Shown here one piece after another: positions 35,080-43,774 of a DNA stretch of 64,000 nucleotides. The position numbers were made by a program, and so were the translations under genes. This DNA is from Aquincola tertiaricarbonis (GTDB taxonomy: Bacteria; Pseudomonadota; Gammaproteobacteria; Burkholderiales; Burkholderiaceae_C): NCBI RefSeq assembly GCF_000969605.1, contig NZ_JZUE01000001.1, positions 124,001 to 188,000 of the forward strand. The letters run 5' to 3'. The notes under the pieces are model-generated. The model did no database searches. It had not been told where the DNA came from and was given only the letters and a program-made list of their open reading frames with translations. Numbering within the stretch: the stretch's first letter is position 1; each line of letters opens with the position of its first letter.

Positions 35080-35952
35080 ATGTTTGCATTGCGCACCGAC
35101 GACGGACTGCCGCTGCACCTGCGACGCTGGTCCGCACCGGGCGCGGCCCGCGGCACCGTGCTGCTGGTGCACGGCCTGGGCGAGCACATCGGCCGCCATG
35201 CCGCGCTGGCCGACGAGCTGAACCGGCAGGGCTGGCACGTGGCCGGCTACGACCAGCGTGGCCACGGGGCCTCCGGCGGTGCCCGCGGCCATGTGGCCGG
35301 CCCGTACAGCCTGCTGTCCGACCTCGGCAAGATGGTGGCCCACTGCCGCGCCCAGTCACCCGGGCCGCTGGTGCTGCTGGGCCACAGCCTGGGCGGCCTG
35401 GTGGCCGCGCGCTACGTGGCCGAGGCACTGAACGCCCAGCCGCATGCCTGGTGCCGGCCGGTGGAAGGCCTGCTGCTGTCCTCCCCCGCGCTGGACGCGG
35501 GGCTGAACGGCCTGCAGCGCGGGCTGCTGCGCATGATGATGTCGCTCAAGCCCGAGCAGGCGCTGCCCAGCGGGCTCAAGGCCGAGTGGCTGAGCCGCGA
35601 CCCGGCCGCGGTGCAGGCCTACCGTGGCGACCCCCTGGTGCACGACCGCATCACGCCGCGGCTGCTGCGCTTCATCGTCGACGCCGGCGTGCTGGTGCGT
35701 GCGCAGGCGCCGCGCTGGAGCCTGCCCACGCTGCTGCTGTATGCCGGCGCCGACCGCTGCGTGGACCCCGAAGGCAGCGCCGCCTTTGCCGCCCGCGCCC
35801 CGCGGCGCTGGGTGCATGCGCAGTGCTTCGATGGCTGCTTCCACGAGCTGTTCAATGAACCGCCGCCGGCGCGCACGCAGGCGCTGCAGGCGGTGCACAA
35901 GGCATTGCAGGCATTGGCCGAGCCGCCGGTCGATGCCCTGCGGCAGGCCTAA
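35080..35952 (+). CDS. Alpha/beta hydrolase, monoacylglycerol-lipase-like
   Basis: 290 residues, cytoplasmic. The nucleophile elbow GHSLGG, the acid in YAGADRCVDPEG and the His in DGCFHELFNEP form a clear Ser-Asp-His triad. The N-terminal LVHGLGEHIGRHAALADEL and YDQRGHGASGGARGHV match the lysophospholipase/monoacylglycerol lipase (Hydrolase_4) family. Likely role: release of fatty acids from mono- or lysolipids; the substrate is not provable here. It has its own 71-bp upstream gap and reads into the M20 peptidase gene. Confidence 0.88.
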   Translation: MFALRTDDGLPLHLRRWSAPGAARGTVLLVHGLGEHIGRHAALADELNRQGWHVAGYDQRGHGASGGARGHVAGPYSLLSDLGKMVAHCRAQSPGPLVLLGHSLGGLVAARYVAEALNAQPHAWCRPVEGLLLSSPALDAGLNGLQRGLLRMMMSLKPEQALPSGLKAEWLSRDPAAVQAYRGDPLVHDRITPRLLRFIVDAGVLVRAQAPRWSLPTLLLYAGADRCVDPEGSAAFAARAPRRWVHAQCFDGCFHELFNEPPPARTQALQAVHKALQALAEPPVDALRQA

Positions 35953-35998
35953 ACTGGCCCGCACGCCTGATCCAGCCCATGCCGAAAGGACCGCCACG

Positions 35999-37474
35999 AT
36001 GAATGCCCGCGACCCCAGCCTGCCCCTGCAACCGGATGAAACCTCGGCCATCGCCAGCTTCGCTGCCCAGGTGTGGGACGAGGAGATCGTGCCCGCGGTC
36101 ACCCGCTACATCGGCATCCCGTGCAAGAGCCCGATGTTCGATGCCGACTGGCAGAAGAACGGCCACATCGAGCAGGTGATGCGCGAGGCCGCCGAGTGGG
36201 TGGAAAGCCGCAAGGTCGAGGGCCTGAAGCTGGAGATCGTGCGCCTGGAAGGCCGCACGCCGGTCATCTTCTTCGAGGTGCCCGCCACCAAGGCCGGCAG
36301 CGACGACACCATCGTGCTGTACGGCCACCTGGACAAGCAGCCGGAGTTCAGCGGCTGGCGCAACGACCTCGGCCCCTGGACGCCCAAGTACGAGGACGGC
36401 CTGCTCTATGGCCGCGGCGGCGCCGACGACGGCTATGCGGTGTATGCCTCGCTCACCGCCATCATGGCGCTGGACCGGCAGGGCATCCCGCGCCCGCGCT
36501 GCGTGGGCATCATCGAGGCCTGCGAGGAAAGCGGCTCCTTCGACCTGCCCGCCTACCTTGATCTGCTGCGCCCGCGGCTGGGCAACGTCAGCCTGGTGGT
36601 GTGCCTGGATTCGGGCGCCGGCAACTACGAGCAGCTGTGGCTCACCACCAGCCTGCGCGGCATGGTCAGCGGCGTGCTGAAGGTGGAGGTGCTGACCGAA
36701 GGCGTGCACTCGGGTGATGCCAGCGGCCTGGTGCCGTCGAGCTTCCGCATCCTGCGCCAGGTGCTCGACCGGCTGGAGGACAGCCGCACCGGCGAGCTGT
36801 TGCCGCAGAGCTTCCATTGCGAGGTGCCGGCCTCGCGCATCGAGCAGGCCCGCGCCACCGCTGCGATCCTGAAGGACGAGGTGTGGAAGCGCTTCCCCTG
36901 GGCCTGCGGTGCCGAAGGCAGCCCCACGCTGCCGACGACGACCGAGCCGGTGCAGGCGCTGCTCAACCGCACCTGGAAGCCCACGCTGTCGGTGGTGGGC
37001 GTCGACGGCTTCCCCGAGCTGAAGAACGCCGGCAATGTGCTGCGGCCGTACACCGCTTTCAAGCTCAGCCTGCGGCTGCCGCCGCTGATCGACGGCAATG
37101 AAGCCGCGCTCAAGCTCAAGGCGCTGCTGGAAGACAACGCGCCCTACAACGCCAAGGTCACCTTCCAGCCCGACGGCCGCGCCGGGGCGTTCGGCGCCAA
37201 CGGCTGGAATGCGCCTGAGCTGTCGCCCTGGCTGTACGAGGCGCTGAACAACGCTTCGCTGGCGCAGTTCGACGCGCCGGTGGGCTTCGTGGGGCAGGGC
37301 GGCACCATCCCGCTGATGAGCATGCTGCAGCAGGGCTTCCCGAAGGCCCAGATGATGGTGTGCGGCGTGCTGGGCCCCAAGAGCAACGCCCACGGGCCGA
37401 ACGAGTTCCTGCACGTGCCCTACGGCAAGAAGCTCACCGCCGCGGTGGCGCAGGTGATGGCTGCCTGCCCTTGA
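35999..37474 (+). CDS. M20-family metallopeptidase
   Basis: 491 residues. The zinc ligands are visible: His and Asp in VLYGHLDKQPEF, Asp in GRGGADDGYAVY, the Glu pair in IIEACEESGSFD, and a later GKSxx-type His in KSNAHGPNEFLHVPYG. The dimerisation domain begins near TSLRGMVSGVLKVEVLTEGVHSG. The length and acidic N-terminus fit the dipeptidase/carboxypeptidase subgroup (CPG2/CNDP2-like), acting on small peptides in the cytosol. The ATG at 35999 is preceded by GAAAGGA. No signal peptide. Confidence 0.92.
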   Translation: MNARDPSLPLQPDETSAIASFAAQVWDEEIVPAVTRYIGIPCKSPMFDADWQKNGHIEQVMREAAEWVESRKVEGLKLEIVRLEGRTPVIFFEVPATKAGSDDTIVLYGHLDKQPEFSGWRNDLGPWTPKYEDGLLYGRGGADDGYAVYASLTAIMALDRQGIPRPRCVGIIEACEESGSFDLPAYLDLLRPRLGNVSLVVCLDSGAGNYEQLWLTTSLRGMVSGVLKVEVLTEGVHSGDASGLVPSSFRILRQVLDRLEDSRTGELLPQSFHCEVPASRIEQARATAAILKDEVWKRFPWACGAEGSPTLPTTTEPVQALLNRTWKPTLSVVGVDGFPELKNAGNVLRPYTAFKLSLRLPPLIDGNEAALKLKALLEDNAPYNAKVTFQPDGRAGAFGANGWNAPELSPWLYEALNNASLAQFDAPVGFVGQGGTIPLMSMLQQGFPKAQMMVCGVLGPKSNAHGPNEFLHVPYGKKLTAAVAQVMAACP

Positions 37475-37484
37475 CGTCGGCGCC

Positions 37485-37550
37485 CAGGCTCGCTGCGCTC
37501 GCGGCCCCCCGAGGGGGTGCCCAAGCCCTTGGGGCGGCCCGGCGGGCTTG
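37485..37550. repeat. GC-rich palindromic intergenic repeat
   Basis: Nested palindromes: a GCTCGCTGCGCTCGC block, a CCCCC...GGGGG hairpin (37505-37517) and CCCAAG-CC-CTTGGG (37520-37533). This combination recurs after genes in many Burkholderiales genomes. It lies right after the peptidase stop and may work as a terminator. A TATAAA at 37589-37594 may be the -10 of the following TRAP operon. Confidence 0.55.
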
Positions 37551-37638
37551 ATAGTGATAACCCGCGTCGGTGGCGCGGGGGCTGCGGCTATAAACGGGGC
37601 CGCCAATTTCCAGCAGGACCCGTTCGTGAAAGCCGACC

Positions 37639-38145
37639 GTGAATGAGCCGCAGGGCTTGCCGCCCGACGAGGCTCCGCCGCCAGTGAAGGTGCCACTGGC
37701 CATTGAAGACTGGCTGGCCGTGCTCATCATGGCCGCGCTGGTGCTCATCACCTTCGCCAACGTGCTGGTGCGCTACTTCAGCAACCAGTCCTTCGCGTGG
37801 ACCGAGGAGATCTCGGTCTTCCTGATGATCGTGATGACGCTGGTGGGCGGCTGCGCCGCCGTCGCGCGGGACATGCACATCAAGATCGAGTACCTGCTGG
37901 ACGTGGGCAGCAGCCAGCGCCGGCGCCGCCTGCGGCGCTTCGGTGCGCTGTGCACCGCGGGCTTCTTCCTGCTGCTGGCGGGCCTGAGCGTGCGCATGGT
38001 GTGGGACGAGTTCCGCTACGACGAGACCACGCCCGCCATCGGCCTGCCGGCCTGGTGGTTCTCGGTGTGGCTGCCGCTGCTGTCGCTGGCCATCGCCGGC
38101 CGGGCCTTCGGGCTGTACCGGCGCCTGCGCCCGACCGAAGCATGA
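37639..38145 (+). CDS. dctQ: TRAP transporter small permease (DctQ)
   Basis: 168 residues from a GTG at 37639. Four membrane helices, with the DctQ signature VLVRYFSNQSFAWTEEISVFLMIVM and AVARDMHIKIEYLLD. DctQ joins DctM in the membrane to import carboxylates using the sodium gradient. The stop overlaps the dctM start as ATGA. First gene of a dctQMP operon; the binding protein gene comes last rather than first. Confidence 0.92.
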   Translation: MNEPQGLPPDEAPPPVKVPLAIEDWLAVLIMAALVLITFANVLVRYFSNQSFAWTEEISVFLMIVMTLVGGCAAVARDMHIKIEYLLDVGSSQRRRRLRRFGALCTAGFFLLLAGLSVRMVWDEFRYDETTPAIGLPAWWFSVWLPLLSLAIAGRAFGLYRRLRPTEA

Positions 38146-39440
38146 TTGCCGCCACGCTGTTCCTGCTGTTCATCGGCCTGATGCTGCTGGGCGTGCCCAT
38201 CGGCGTGGCGCTGGCGCTGGGCGGTTCGCTGGCCATCGCGCTGGCCAACCCCGACACGATGATGTTCGGCCTGCTGGCGGTGCCGCAGAACTTCTACGCG
38301 GGCCTGGCCAAGTACCCGCTGCTGGCCATCCCGATGTTCGTGCTGGTGGGCTCGATCTTCGACCGCTCGGGCGTGGCGCAGCGGCTGGTGAACTTCGCGG
38401 TAGCCATCGTGGGCCGCGGGCCCGGCATGCTGCCGCTGGTGGCCATCGCGGTGGCGATGTTCCTTGGCGGCATCTCCGGCTCCGGCCCGGCCAATGCGGC
38501 CGCGGTGGGCGCGGTGATGATCGCGGCGATGAACCGCGCCGGCTATCCGCCGGCTTACTCGGCCTCGGTGGTGGGGGCGGCCGCAGCCACCGACATCCTC
38601 ATCCCGCCGTCCATCGCCTTCATCGTCTATTCGGTGATGGTGCCCGGCGCCTCGGTGCCGGCGCTGTTCGCGGCCGGCATGGTGCCGGGCATCATGGCCG
38701 GCATCGCGCTGGTGGTGCCGGCGGTGTGGCTGGCGCGCCGCCACCGCATGGGCGCATTGGAAGCCGACATGCCGCGCCCGCCTTTCTGGCCCAGCCTGGT
38801 GCAGGCCTCGTGGGGCCTGGCGGCGCCGGTGCTCATCCTGGGCGGCATGCGGCTGGGCTGGTTCACGCCCACGGAAGCCGCGGTGGTGGCGGTGGTGTAC
38901 GGCCTGTTCGTGGGCATGGTGGTGCACCGCACGATCGGCGTGCGCGACCTGTTCCCCATCCTGCGTGAAGGCGCCGAGCTGTCGGCCGTCATCCTGATGG
39001 TGGTGTCCTTGGCAGGCATCTTCGCGTATTCGCTGTCCACGCTGTCCATCATCGATCCGGTCACGCGGGCCATCGTCAACTCGGGCCTGGGCGAATACGG
39101 CGTGCTGGCGCTGCTGATCGTGGTGATGATCGTCGCGGGCATGTTCCTGGACGGCGTGTCCATCTTCCTGATCTTCGTGCCGCTGCTGCTGCCCATCGCG
39201 CAGCACTACCAGTGGGACCTGGTGTGGTTCGGCGTGCTGCTCACGCTGAAGGTGGCGCTGGGCCAGTTCACGCCGCCGATGGCCGTCAACCTGATGGTGT
39301 CGTGCCGCATCGCCCGTGTGCGCATGGAAGCCACCATCCCCTGGGTGGGCTGGCTGCTGGCCGCGATGGGCAGCGTGATGCTGCTCGTCATCGTGTTCCC
39401 GCAACTGGCGCTGTGGCTGCCGCGGGTGCTGGGTTACTGA
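38142..39440 (+). CDS. dctM: TRAP transporter large permease (DctM)
   Basis: 432 residues with about 12 hydrophobic helices. Family marks include FLLFIGLMLLGVPIGVALAL at the N-terminus, MFLGGISGSGPANAAAVG (the conserved GxSGSxxA hairpin) and LIPPSIAFIVYSVMV. It forms the transport pathway with DctQ. The C-terminal GQFTPPMAVNLMVSCRIA holds the second conserved hairpin. Substrate is set by the binding protein downstream. Confidence 0.95.
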   Translation: MIAATLFLLFIGLMLLGVPIGVALALGGSLAIALANPDTMMFGLLAVPQNFYAGLAKYPLLAIPMFVLVGSIFDRSGVAQRLVNFAVAIVGRGPGMLPLVAIAVAMFLGGISGSGPANAAAVGAVMIAAMNRAGYPPAYSASVVGAAAATDILIPPSIAFIVYSVMVPGASVPALFAAGMVPGIMAGIALVVPAVWLARRHRMGALEADMPRPPFWPSLVQASWGLAAPVLILGGMRLGWFTPTEAAVVAVVYGLFVGMVVHRTIGVRDLFPILREGAELSAVILMVVSLAGIFAYSLSTLSIIDPVTRAIVNSGLGEYGVLALLIVVMIVAGMFLDGVSIFLIFVPLLLPIAQHYQWDLVWFGVLLTLKVALGQFTPPMAVNLMVSCRIARVRMEATIPWVGWLLAAMGSVMLLVIVFPQLALWLPRVLGY

Positions 39441-39471
39441 AGTTCAACCGATCAACCGGAGGAGACGAAAC

Positions 39472-40509
39472 ATGAAACGACGACTGTTGGGTGTGGCGCT
39501 GTCGGCCCTGGCCGCGGCCGTGATGGGCCTGGCCGGCGGTGCCGCGCAGGCGCAGAACTACAAGGCCGAATACAAGCTGTCCACGGTGCTGGGCCCGGCC
39601 TTCCCCTGGGGCAAGGGCGGCGAGCTGTGGGCGGAGCTGGTCAAGCAGCGCACCAACGGCCGCATCAACATCAAGCTGTATCCCGGCACGTCGCTGGTGC
39701 AGGGCGACCAGACGCGCGAGTTCACCGCCATCCGCCAGGGCGTCATCGACATGGCCATCGGCAGCACCATCAACTGGTCGCCGCAGATCCGCGAGCTGAA
39801 CCTGTTCTCGCTGCCCTTCCTGCTGCCCGACTACGCGGCCATGGACGCCATCACGCAGGGCCCGGTGGGGCAGGACATCTTCGCCCTGGTGGAAAAGGCC
39901 GGCGTGGTGCCGCTGGCCTGGGGCGAGAACGGCTACCGCGAGATCAGCAACAGCAAGCGCGACATCAAGCGGCCCGAGGACCTCAAGGGCCTGAAGATCC
40001 GCGTGGTGGGCTCGCCGCTGTTCATCGACACCTTCACCGCGCTGGGCGCCAACCCCACGCAGATGAGCTGGGCCGACGCCCAGCCCGCGCTGGCCAGCGG
40101 CGCGGTGGACGGGCAGGAGAACCCCATGTCCATCTTCACCGCGGCCAAGCTGCAGACGGTGGGCCAGAAGCACGTGACGATGTGGGGCTATGTGGCCGAC
40201 CCGCTGATCTTCGTCGTCAACCGCGACGTGTGGCAGAGCTGGACGCCGGCCGACCGCGAGATCGTCAAGCAGGCCGCCATCGACGCCGGCAAGCAGGAGA
40301 TCGAGATCGCCCGCAAGGGCCTCGCCGAAGCCGACCAGCCGCTGCTCAAGGACATGAGTGGCCTGGGCGTGTCCGTCACCCGCCTGAGCGCAGCCGAGCG
40401 CGAGGCCTTCGTGGCCGCCACGCGCCCGGTGTACGACAAGTGGAAGAACAGCATCGGCGCGCCGCTGGTGACCAAGGCCGAGCAGGCGATCGCCGCGCGC
40501 AGGAAGTGA
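39472..40509 (+). CDS. dctP: TRAP periplasmic solute-binding protein (DctP)
   Basis: 345 residues with signal peptide ending in GGAAQAQ. DctP-family body: LSTVLGPAFPWGKGGELWAE at the start, DLKGLKIRVVGSPLFID and the Arg that pairs with the ligand carboxylate, then ASGAVDGQENPMSIF. A strong GGAGGAG precedes the ATG. Substrate: probably a carboxylate, but DctP proteins vary widely (C4-dicarboxylates, sugar acids, ectoine, keto acids), so it should not be called C4-specific. Confidence 0.93.
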   Translation: MKRRLLGVALSALAAAVMGLAGGAAQAQNYKAEYKLSTVLGPAFPWGKGGELWAELVKQRTNGRINIKLYPGTSLVQGDQTREFTAIRQGVIDMAIGSTINWSPQIRELNLFSLPFLLPDYAAMDAITQGPVGQDIFALVEKAGVVPLAWGENGYREISNSKRDIKRPEDLKGLKIRVVGSPLFIDTFTALGANPTQMSWADAQPALASGAVDGQENPMSIFTAAKLQTVGQKHVTMWGYVADPLIFVVNRDVWQSWTPADREIVKQAAIDAGKQEIEIARKGLAEADQPLLKDMSGLGVSVTRLSAAEREAFVAATRPVYDKWKNSIGAPLVTKAEQAIAARRK

Positions 40510-40585
40510 CGGCCGTTTAACGGCTGCGTCACAGGCGCCCGGCACAGTGCGCCCCTTCGAAGAACCACACATCACAGGAGTACCG

Positions 40586-41623
40586 ATGTCGATGAACTTG
40601 AAGGGGGCCGTGCTGGCCCTGGCCGCCGCCGCCTCGCTGGCCGCACCCTTCGCGGCCCAGGCCGCGCTGAAGACGCTGGACGGCAAGGCGCCGCTGGTCA
40701 TCGCCCACCGTGGCGCCAGCGGCTACCTGCCCGAGCACACGCTCGGCGGCTACGAACTCGCCATCAAGATGGGCGCCGACTACATCGAGCCCGACCTGCA
40801 GCTCACCAAGGACGGCCAGCTGGTGGCCATGCACGACACCTCGCTGGCGCGCACCACCAACGTGGAACAGGTGCTCGGCCAGCGCAACGGCGGCTACCGC
40901 GTGGGCGACTACACGCTGGCCGAGATCAAGACGCTGACGGTCAACCCGTCGGGCGGCTTGTCCAGCACCACCTACCCCGGCTTCAATCCCAGCGCCGCCG
41001 AGCCGTACCGCGTGCCCACCTTCCAGGAGGTGATCGACTTCACCAAGCAGCAGAGCGCGCTGGCCGGGCGCGAGATCGGCATCTATCCGGAAGTGAAGAC
41101 CGCGGGCCTCGAGATCGAGACCAAGGTGCTCGACACCCTGGTGGCCAATGGCTACAAGACCGGCGACAAGGTGTTCATCCAGTCGTTCAATGCCTCGTCC
41201 ATCCAGAACATCAACACCCGCCAGACGCAGCTGGGCTACGACTTCCAGCTGGTGGTGCTGGGCAGCGCAAATGCCATCGGCACGCTGGGCCTGGCCAACA
41301 TCGCCCAGTACGCCGACGGCGTGGGCGTGTCCATCGGCAGCGCCGGCATGGGTGAGAGCTTCATCGCCGCCGCGCATGCAGCCAACCTGAAGGTGCACGG
41401 CTACACCTTCAGCAAGTTCGACGACACGGCCAATGCCCAGTACCTCGAGTGGTATGGCTACGGCATCGACGGTGTATTCAGCAACTACACCGACAAGGCC
41501 CTGGCCGCGCGCACCGAGTTCCTGGCCGCGCAAGTGCCCGAGCCCGGCACCTGGGCGATGTTCGGCCTGGGCATCGCCGGCCTGGCGGTGTTTGCACGCC
41601 GCCGCCAGCAGGCCGCCGCGTAA
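40586..41623 (+). CDS. glpQ: PEP-CTERM-tagged glycerophosphodiester phosphodiesterase
   Basis: 345 residues with a signal peptide ending in PFAAQA. The GDPD catalytic set is present: His in LVIAHRGASGYLPEHT, acidic residues in DYIEPDLQLTKDG and the second His in AMHDTSL. It hydrolyses glycerophosphodiesters to glycerol-3-phosphate plus an alcohol. The C-terminus ends in VPEPGTWAMFGLGIAGLAVF then RRR, a complete PEP-CTERM sorting signal: the Pro-Glu-Pro box, a membrane helix and a basic end, processed by exosortase. This predicts export to the cell surface or extracellular matrix. CAGGAG precedes the ATG. It is 76 bp after dctP. Confidence 0.92.
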   Translation: MSMNLKGAVLALAAAASLAAPFAAQAALKTLDGKAPLVIAHRGASGYLPEHTLGGYELAIKMGADYIEPDLQLTKDGQLVAMHDTSLARTTNVEQVLGQRNGGYRVGDYTLAEIKTLTVNPSGGLSSTTYPGFNPSAAEPYRVPTFQEVIDFTKQQSALAGREIGIYPEVKTAGLEIETKVLDTLVANGYKTGDKVFIQSFNASSIQNINTRQTQLGYDFQLVVLGSANAIGTLGLANIAQYADGVGVSIGSAGMGESFIAAAHAANLKVHGYTFSKFDDTANAQYLEWYGYGIDGVFSNYTDKALAARTEFLAAQVPEPGTWAMFGLGIAGLAVFARRRQQAAA

Positions 41624-41649
41624 CAGCGCTGTAACGCCGGCACGGCCCG

Positions 41650-41665
41650 GGGGCCGATTGGCCCC
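41650..41665 (+). terminator. GGGGCC-GATT-GGCCCC hairpin
   Basis: A 6-bp perfect GC stem with a 4-base loop 26 bp after the phosphodiesterase stop. No U-run, so termination would be weak or rho-assisted. Confidence 0.4.
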
Positions 41666-41708
41666 TGCGGCTGGCGGTTCATTGCGCTTGGGCCAACAAT
41701 GCGCGCCT

Positions 41709-42725
41709 ATGGACCAGTTCAAAGCCATGCGCACCTTCGTGCGCGTCATCGATGAAGGCAGCTTCGCCGGCGCCGCGCGTTCCCTCGATGTGGCCCCGGC
41801 CGTCGTCACCCGCGTGGTGGCCGAGCTGGAAGCCCACCTGGGCACCCGGCTCATCAACCGCACCACGCGCCGCATTGCGCTCACCGAGATCGGCGAGCAA
41901 TACCTGGAGCGGTCGCGGCTGATCCTGGCCGAGGTGGAAGAGGCCGAGGCCCTGGCCAGCAGCGCCCAGCGCGAGGCCCGCGGCATCGTGCGGCTGCGGG
42001 TGCCGCCGGCCTTCGCGGTGCACCGGGTGGCGCAGCTGCTGCCGGCCTTCCACAAGCTCTATCCGCATGTCACGGTGGAGATCAATGCCTTCGGCGCGGT
42101 GGACGACATCGACGACTCGCAGGACATCACCATCCTGTGGAAGCGCGGCCCGCTGGACGGCGAGTTCGTGGCCCGGCGCCTGGCGCGCAGCGAGGTGGTG
42201 CTGTGCGCCGCGCCCGAGTACCTCGACCTGCACGGCCGGCCCAGCCATCCGCGCGAGCTGAGCACGCACAAGATCCTGATCCCGCCGGTGTCGGAGATGC
42301 AGAACGGCCTGACCTTCTACCGCGGCGTGTGGAGCGAAGGCGAGCCCGAGGCCGAGGCGGTGTCGCTGGTGCGGCCCGGCCCGTCGCCGATGAGCTCGCT
42401 CAACACCGATGTCAACTATGCCGGTGCGCTGGCCGGGCTGGGCATCGCCGGCCTGCCGTCCTTCATCGCTGGCGATGCACTGGTGGAGCAGGCGCTGGAG
42501 CGCGTGCTGCCCGAGTGGCAGCTGTTCACCTTCACGCTGTGGGCCTGCATGCCTTCGCGCAAGCATGTGCCGGCGCGCACGCGGGCGCTGCTGGAGTTCC
42601 TGGTCAGCAGCTTCGGCGGCGAGGACCGCGACCCCTGGCTGGAAGCCGCCGGCTGCCCGACGCTGGATTGCGAGGGCTCGGCCGCTTCAGCGCAGCGAAT
42701 AGGCGATCTCGCCGCGCATGCCTGA
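41709..42725 (+). CDS. LysR-family transcriptional regulator
   Basis: 338 residues. N-terminal winged helix: MRTFVRVIDEGSFAGAARSL, then TRLINRTTRRIALTEIGEQYL. The rest is a periplasmic-binding-like effector domain. The protein is about 30 residues longer than usual because of a C-terminal tail (DCEGSAASAQRIGDLAAHA) that runs over the end of the convergent amgK gene (39-bp overlap). The target is unknown; the phosphodiesterase and TRAP operon upstream are possible but unproven. Confidence 0.9.
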   Translation: MDQFKAMRTFVRVIDEGSFAGAARSLDVAPAVVTRVVAELEAHLGTRLINRTTRRIALTEIGEQYLERSRLILAEVEEAEALASSAQREARGIVRLRVPPAFAVHRVAQLLPAFHKLYPHVTVEINAFGAVDDIDDSQDITILWKRGPLDGEFVARRLARSEVVLCAAPEYLDLHGRPSHPRELSTHKILIPPVSEMQNGLTFYRGVWSEGEPEAEAVSLVRPGPSPMSSLNTDVNYAGALAGLGIAGLPSFIAGDALVEQALERVLPEWQLFTFTLWACMPSRKHVPARTRALLEFLVSSFGGEDRDPWLEAAGCPTLDCEGSAASAQRIGDLAAHA

Positions 42726-43742
42726 CAGCGGCTCGATCAGCGGCAGCAGCGGGCCCAGCTCGCGGTAGCGCCGTGCCACCTTGGTGGCATAGGCGAAGAA
42801 GCGCGGCAGGTCCTCGGCGTACTTCGGCTTGCCGTCGCGGTGCTTCAGGCGGCTGAAGATGCCCAGCACCTTCAGGTGGCGCTGCAGGCCCATCCATTCC
42901 ACCTGCCGCCAGAACTCGCCGAAGTCCAGCGGCACCGGCAGGCCGGCCTTGCGCGCCTGCTCCCAGTAGCGGGCGGCCCAGTCGATCTCGCGTTCCTCCT
43001 CCCACGACAGGAAGGCGTCGCGCAGCATCGAGGCCACGTCGTAGGTCAGCGGGCCGCGCACCGCATCCTGGAAGTCGAGGATGCCGGGGTTGGGGTCGCA
43101 CACCATCAGGTTGCGCGGCATCCAGTCGCGGTGCACGGCCACCTGCGGCTGCGCCAGGGCGCTGTCGGCCAGCCGGCGCGTCACATGCGCCCAGTGCTTC
43201 AGTTCGGTCTCGCCCCAGGTGACGCCGAATTCCCGGCCCACGCACCATTCGGGGAACAGCGCCATCTCCCGCTGCAGCAGCGCCTCGTCGAAAGGCGGCA
43301 GGCTGCTGGCGTCCACATGCACCTGCCAGTGCACCAGGGCCTTGATGGCGTCGCGCATCAGCGCATCGGCCTGGCCCGCGGTGGCTTCGGACAGCGCATC
43401 GAGGTAGAGCTGCCGGCCCAGGTCGGTCAGCAGCAGGAAGCCCTGTGCCTCGTCGGCCGCCAGTACCTGCGGCGCATGCAGGCCCGCGCCGGCGATCAGG
43501 GCGGCCACCTTCACGAAGGGGCGCACGTCCTCCTGCGGCGGTGGCGCGTCCATCAGCACGAAGCTGCGGTGCGATGCGCCGTCGATTCGAAAATACCTGC
43601 GGAAGCTGGCATCGGCCGAAGCCGGCCGCAGGCTGGCCACGTCCAGGCCGTGCTGCACGGCCAGCGGGGCCAGCCATTGCTGGAAAGCGGCCTGCCGCGT
43701 GGCGCTGGGCCAGGCGATGGCGGACGGGGAAGTGGCGGTCAT
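42687..43742 (-). CDS. amgK: Sugar kinase AmgK (aminoglycoside phosphotransferase family)
   Basis: 351 residues. Kinase motifs: QVAVHRDWMPRNLMVCDP (catalytic loop) and ILDFQDAVRGPLTYDVASM (metal-binding Asp). The position next to and divergent from lptD is the known location of amgK, which phosphorylates MurNAc/GlcNAc at C1 in the peptidoglycan recycling route that bypasses MurA. The normal partner murU (nucleotidyltransferase) is not next to it; a LysR gene overlaps instead. The name is based on family plus location. Confidence 0.82.
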   Translation of the reverse strand: MTATSPSAIAWPSATRQAAFQQWLAPLAVQHGLDVASLRPASADASFRRYFRIDGASHRSFVLMDAPPPQEDVRPFVKVAALIAGAGLHAPQVLAADEAQGFLLLTDLGRQLYLDALSEATAGQADALMRDAIKALVHWQVHVDASSLPPFDEALLQREMALFPEWCVGREFGVTWGETELKHWAHVTRRLADSALAQPQVAVHRDWMPRNLMVCDPNPGILDFQDAVRGPLTYDVASMLRDAFLSWEEEREIDWAARYWEQARKAGLPVPLDFGEFWRQVEWMGLQRHLKVLGIFSRLKHRDGKPKYAEDLPRFFAYATKVARRYRELGPLLPLIEPLSGMRGEIAYSLR

Positions 43743-43774
43743 AATCGATTCTACAAATCGCCCCGGTGTCGCCG

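Noticed and set aside
37548-37594. TTGATA ... TATAAA as a sigma-70 promoter for the TRAP operon
   Set aside because: The two boxes are about 35 bases apart, far from the usual 16-18. Only the TATAAA is mentioned, as a possible -10.
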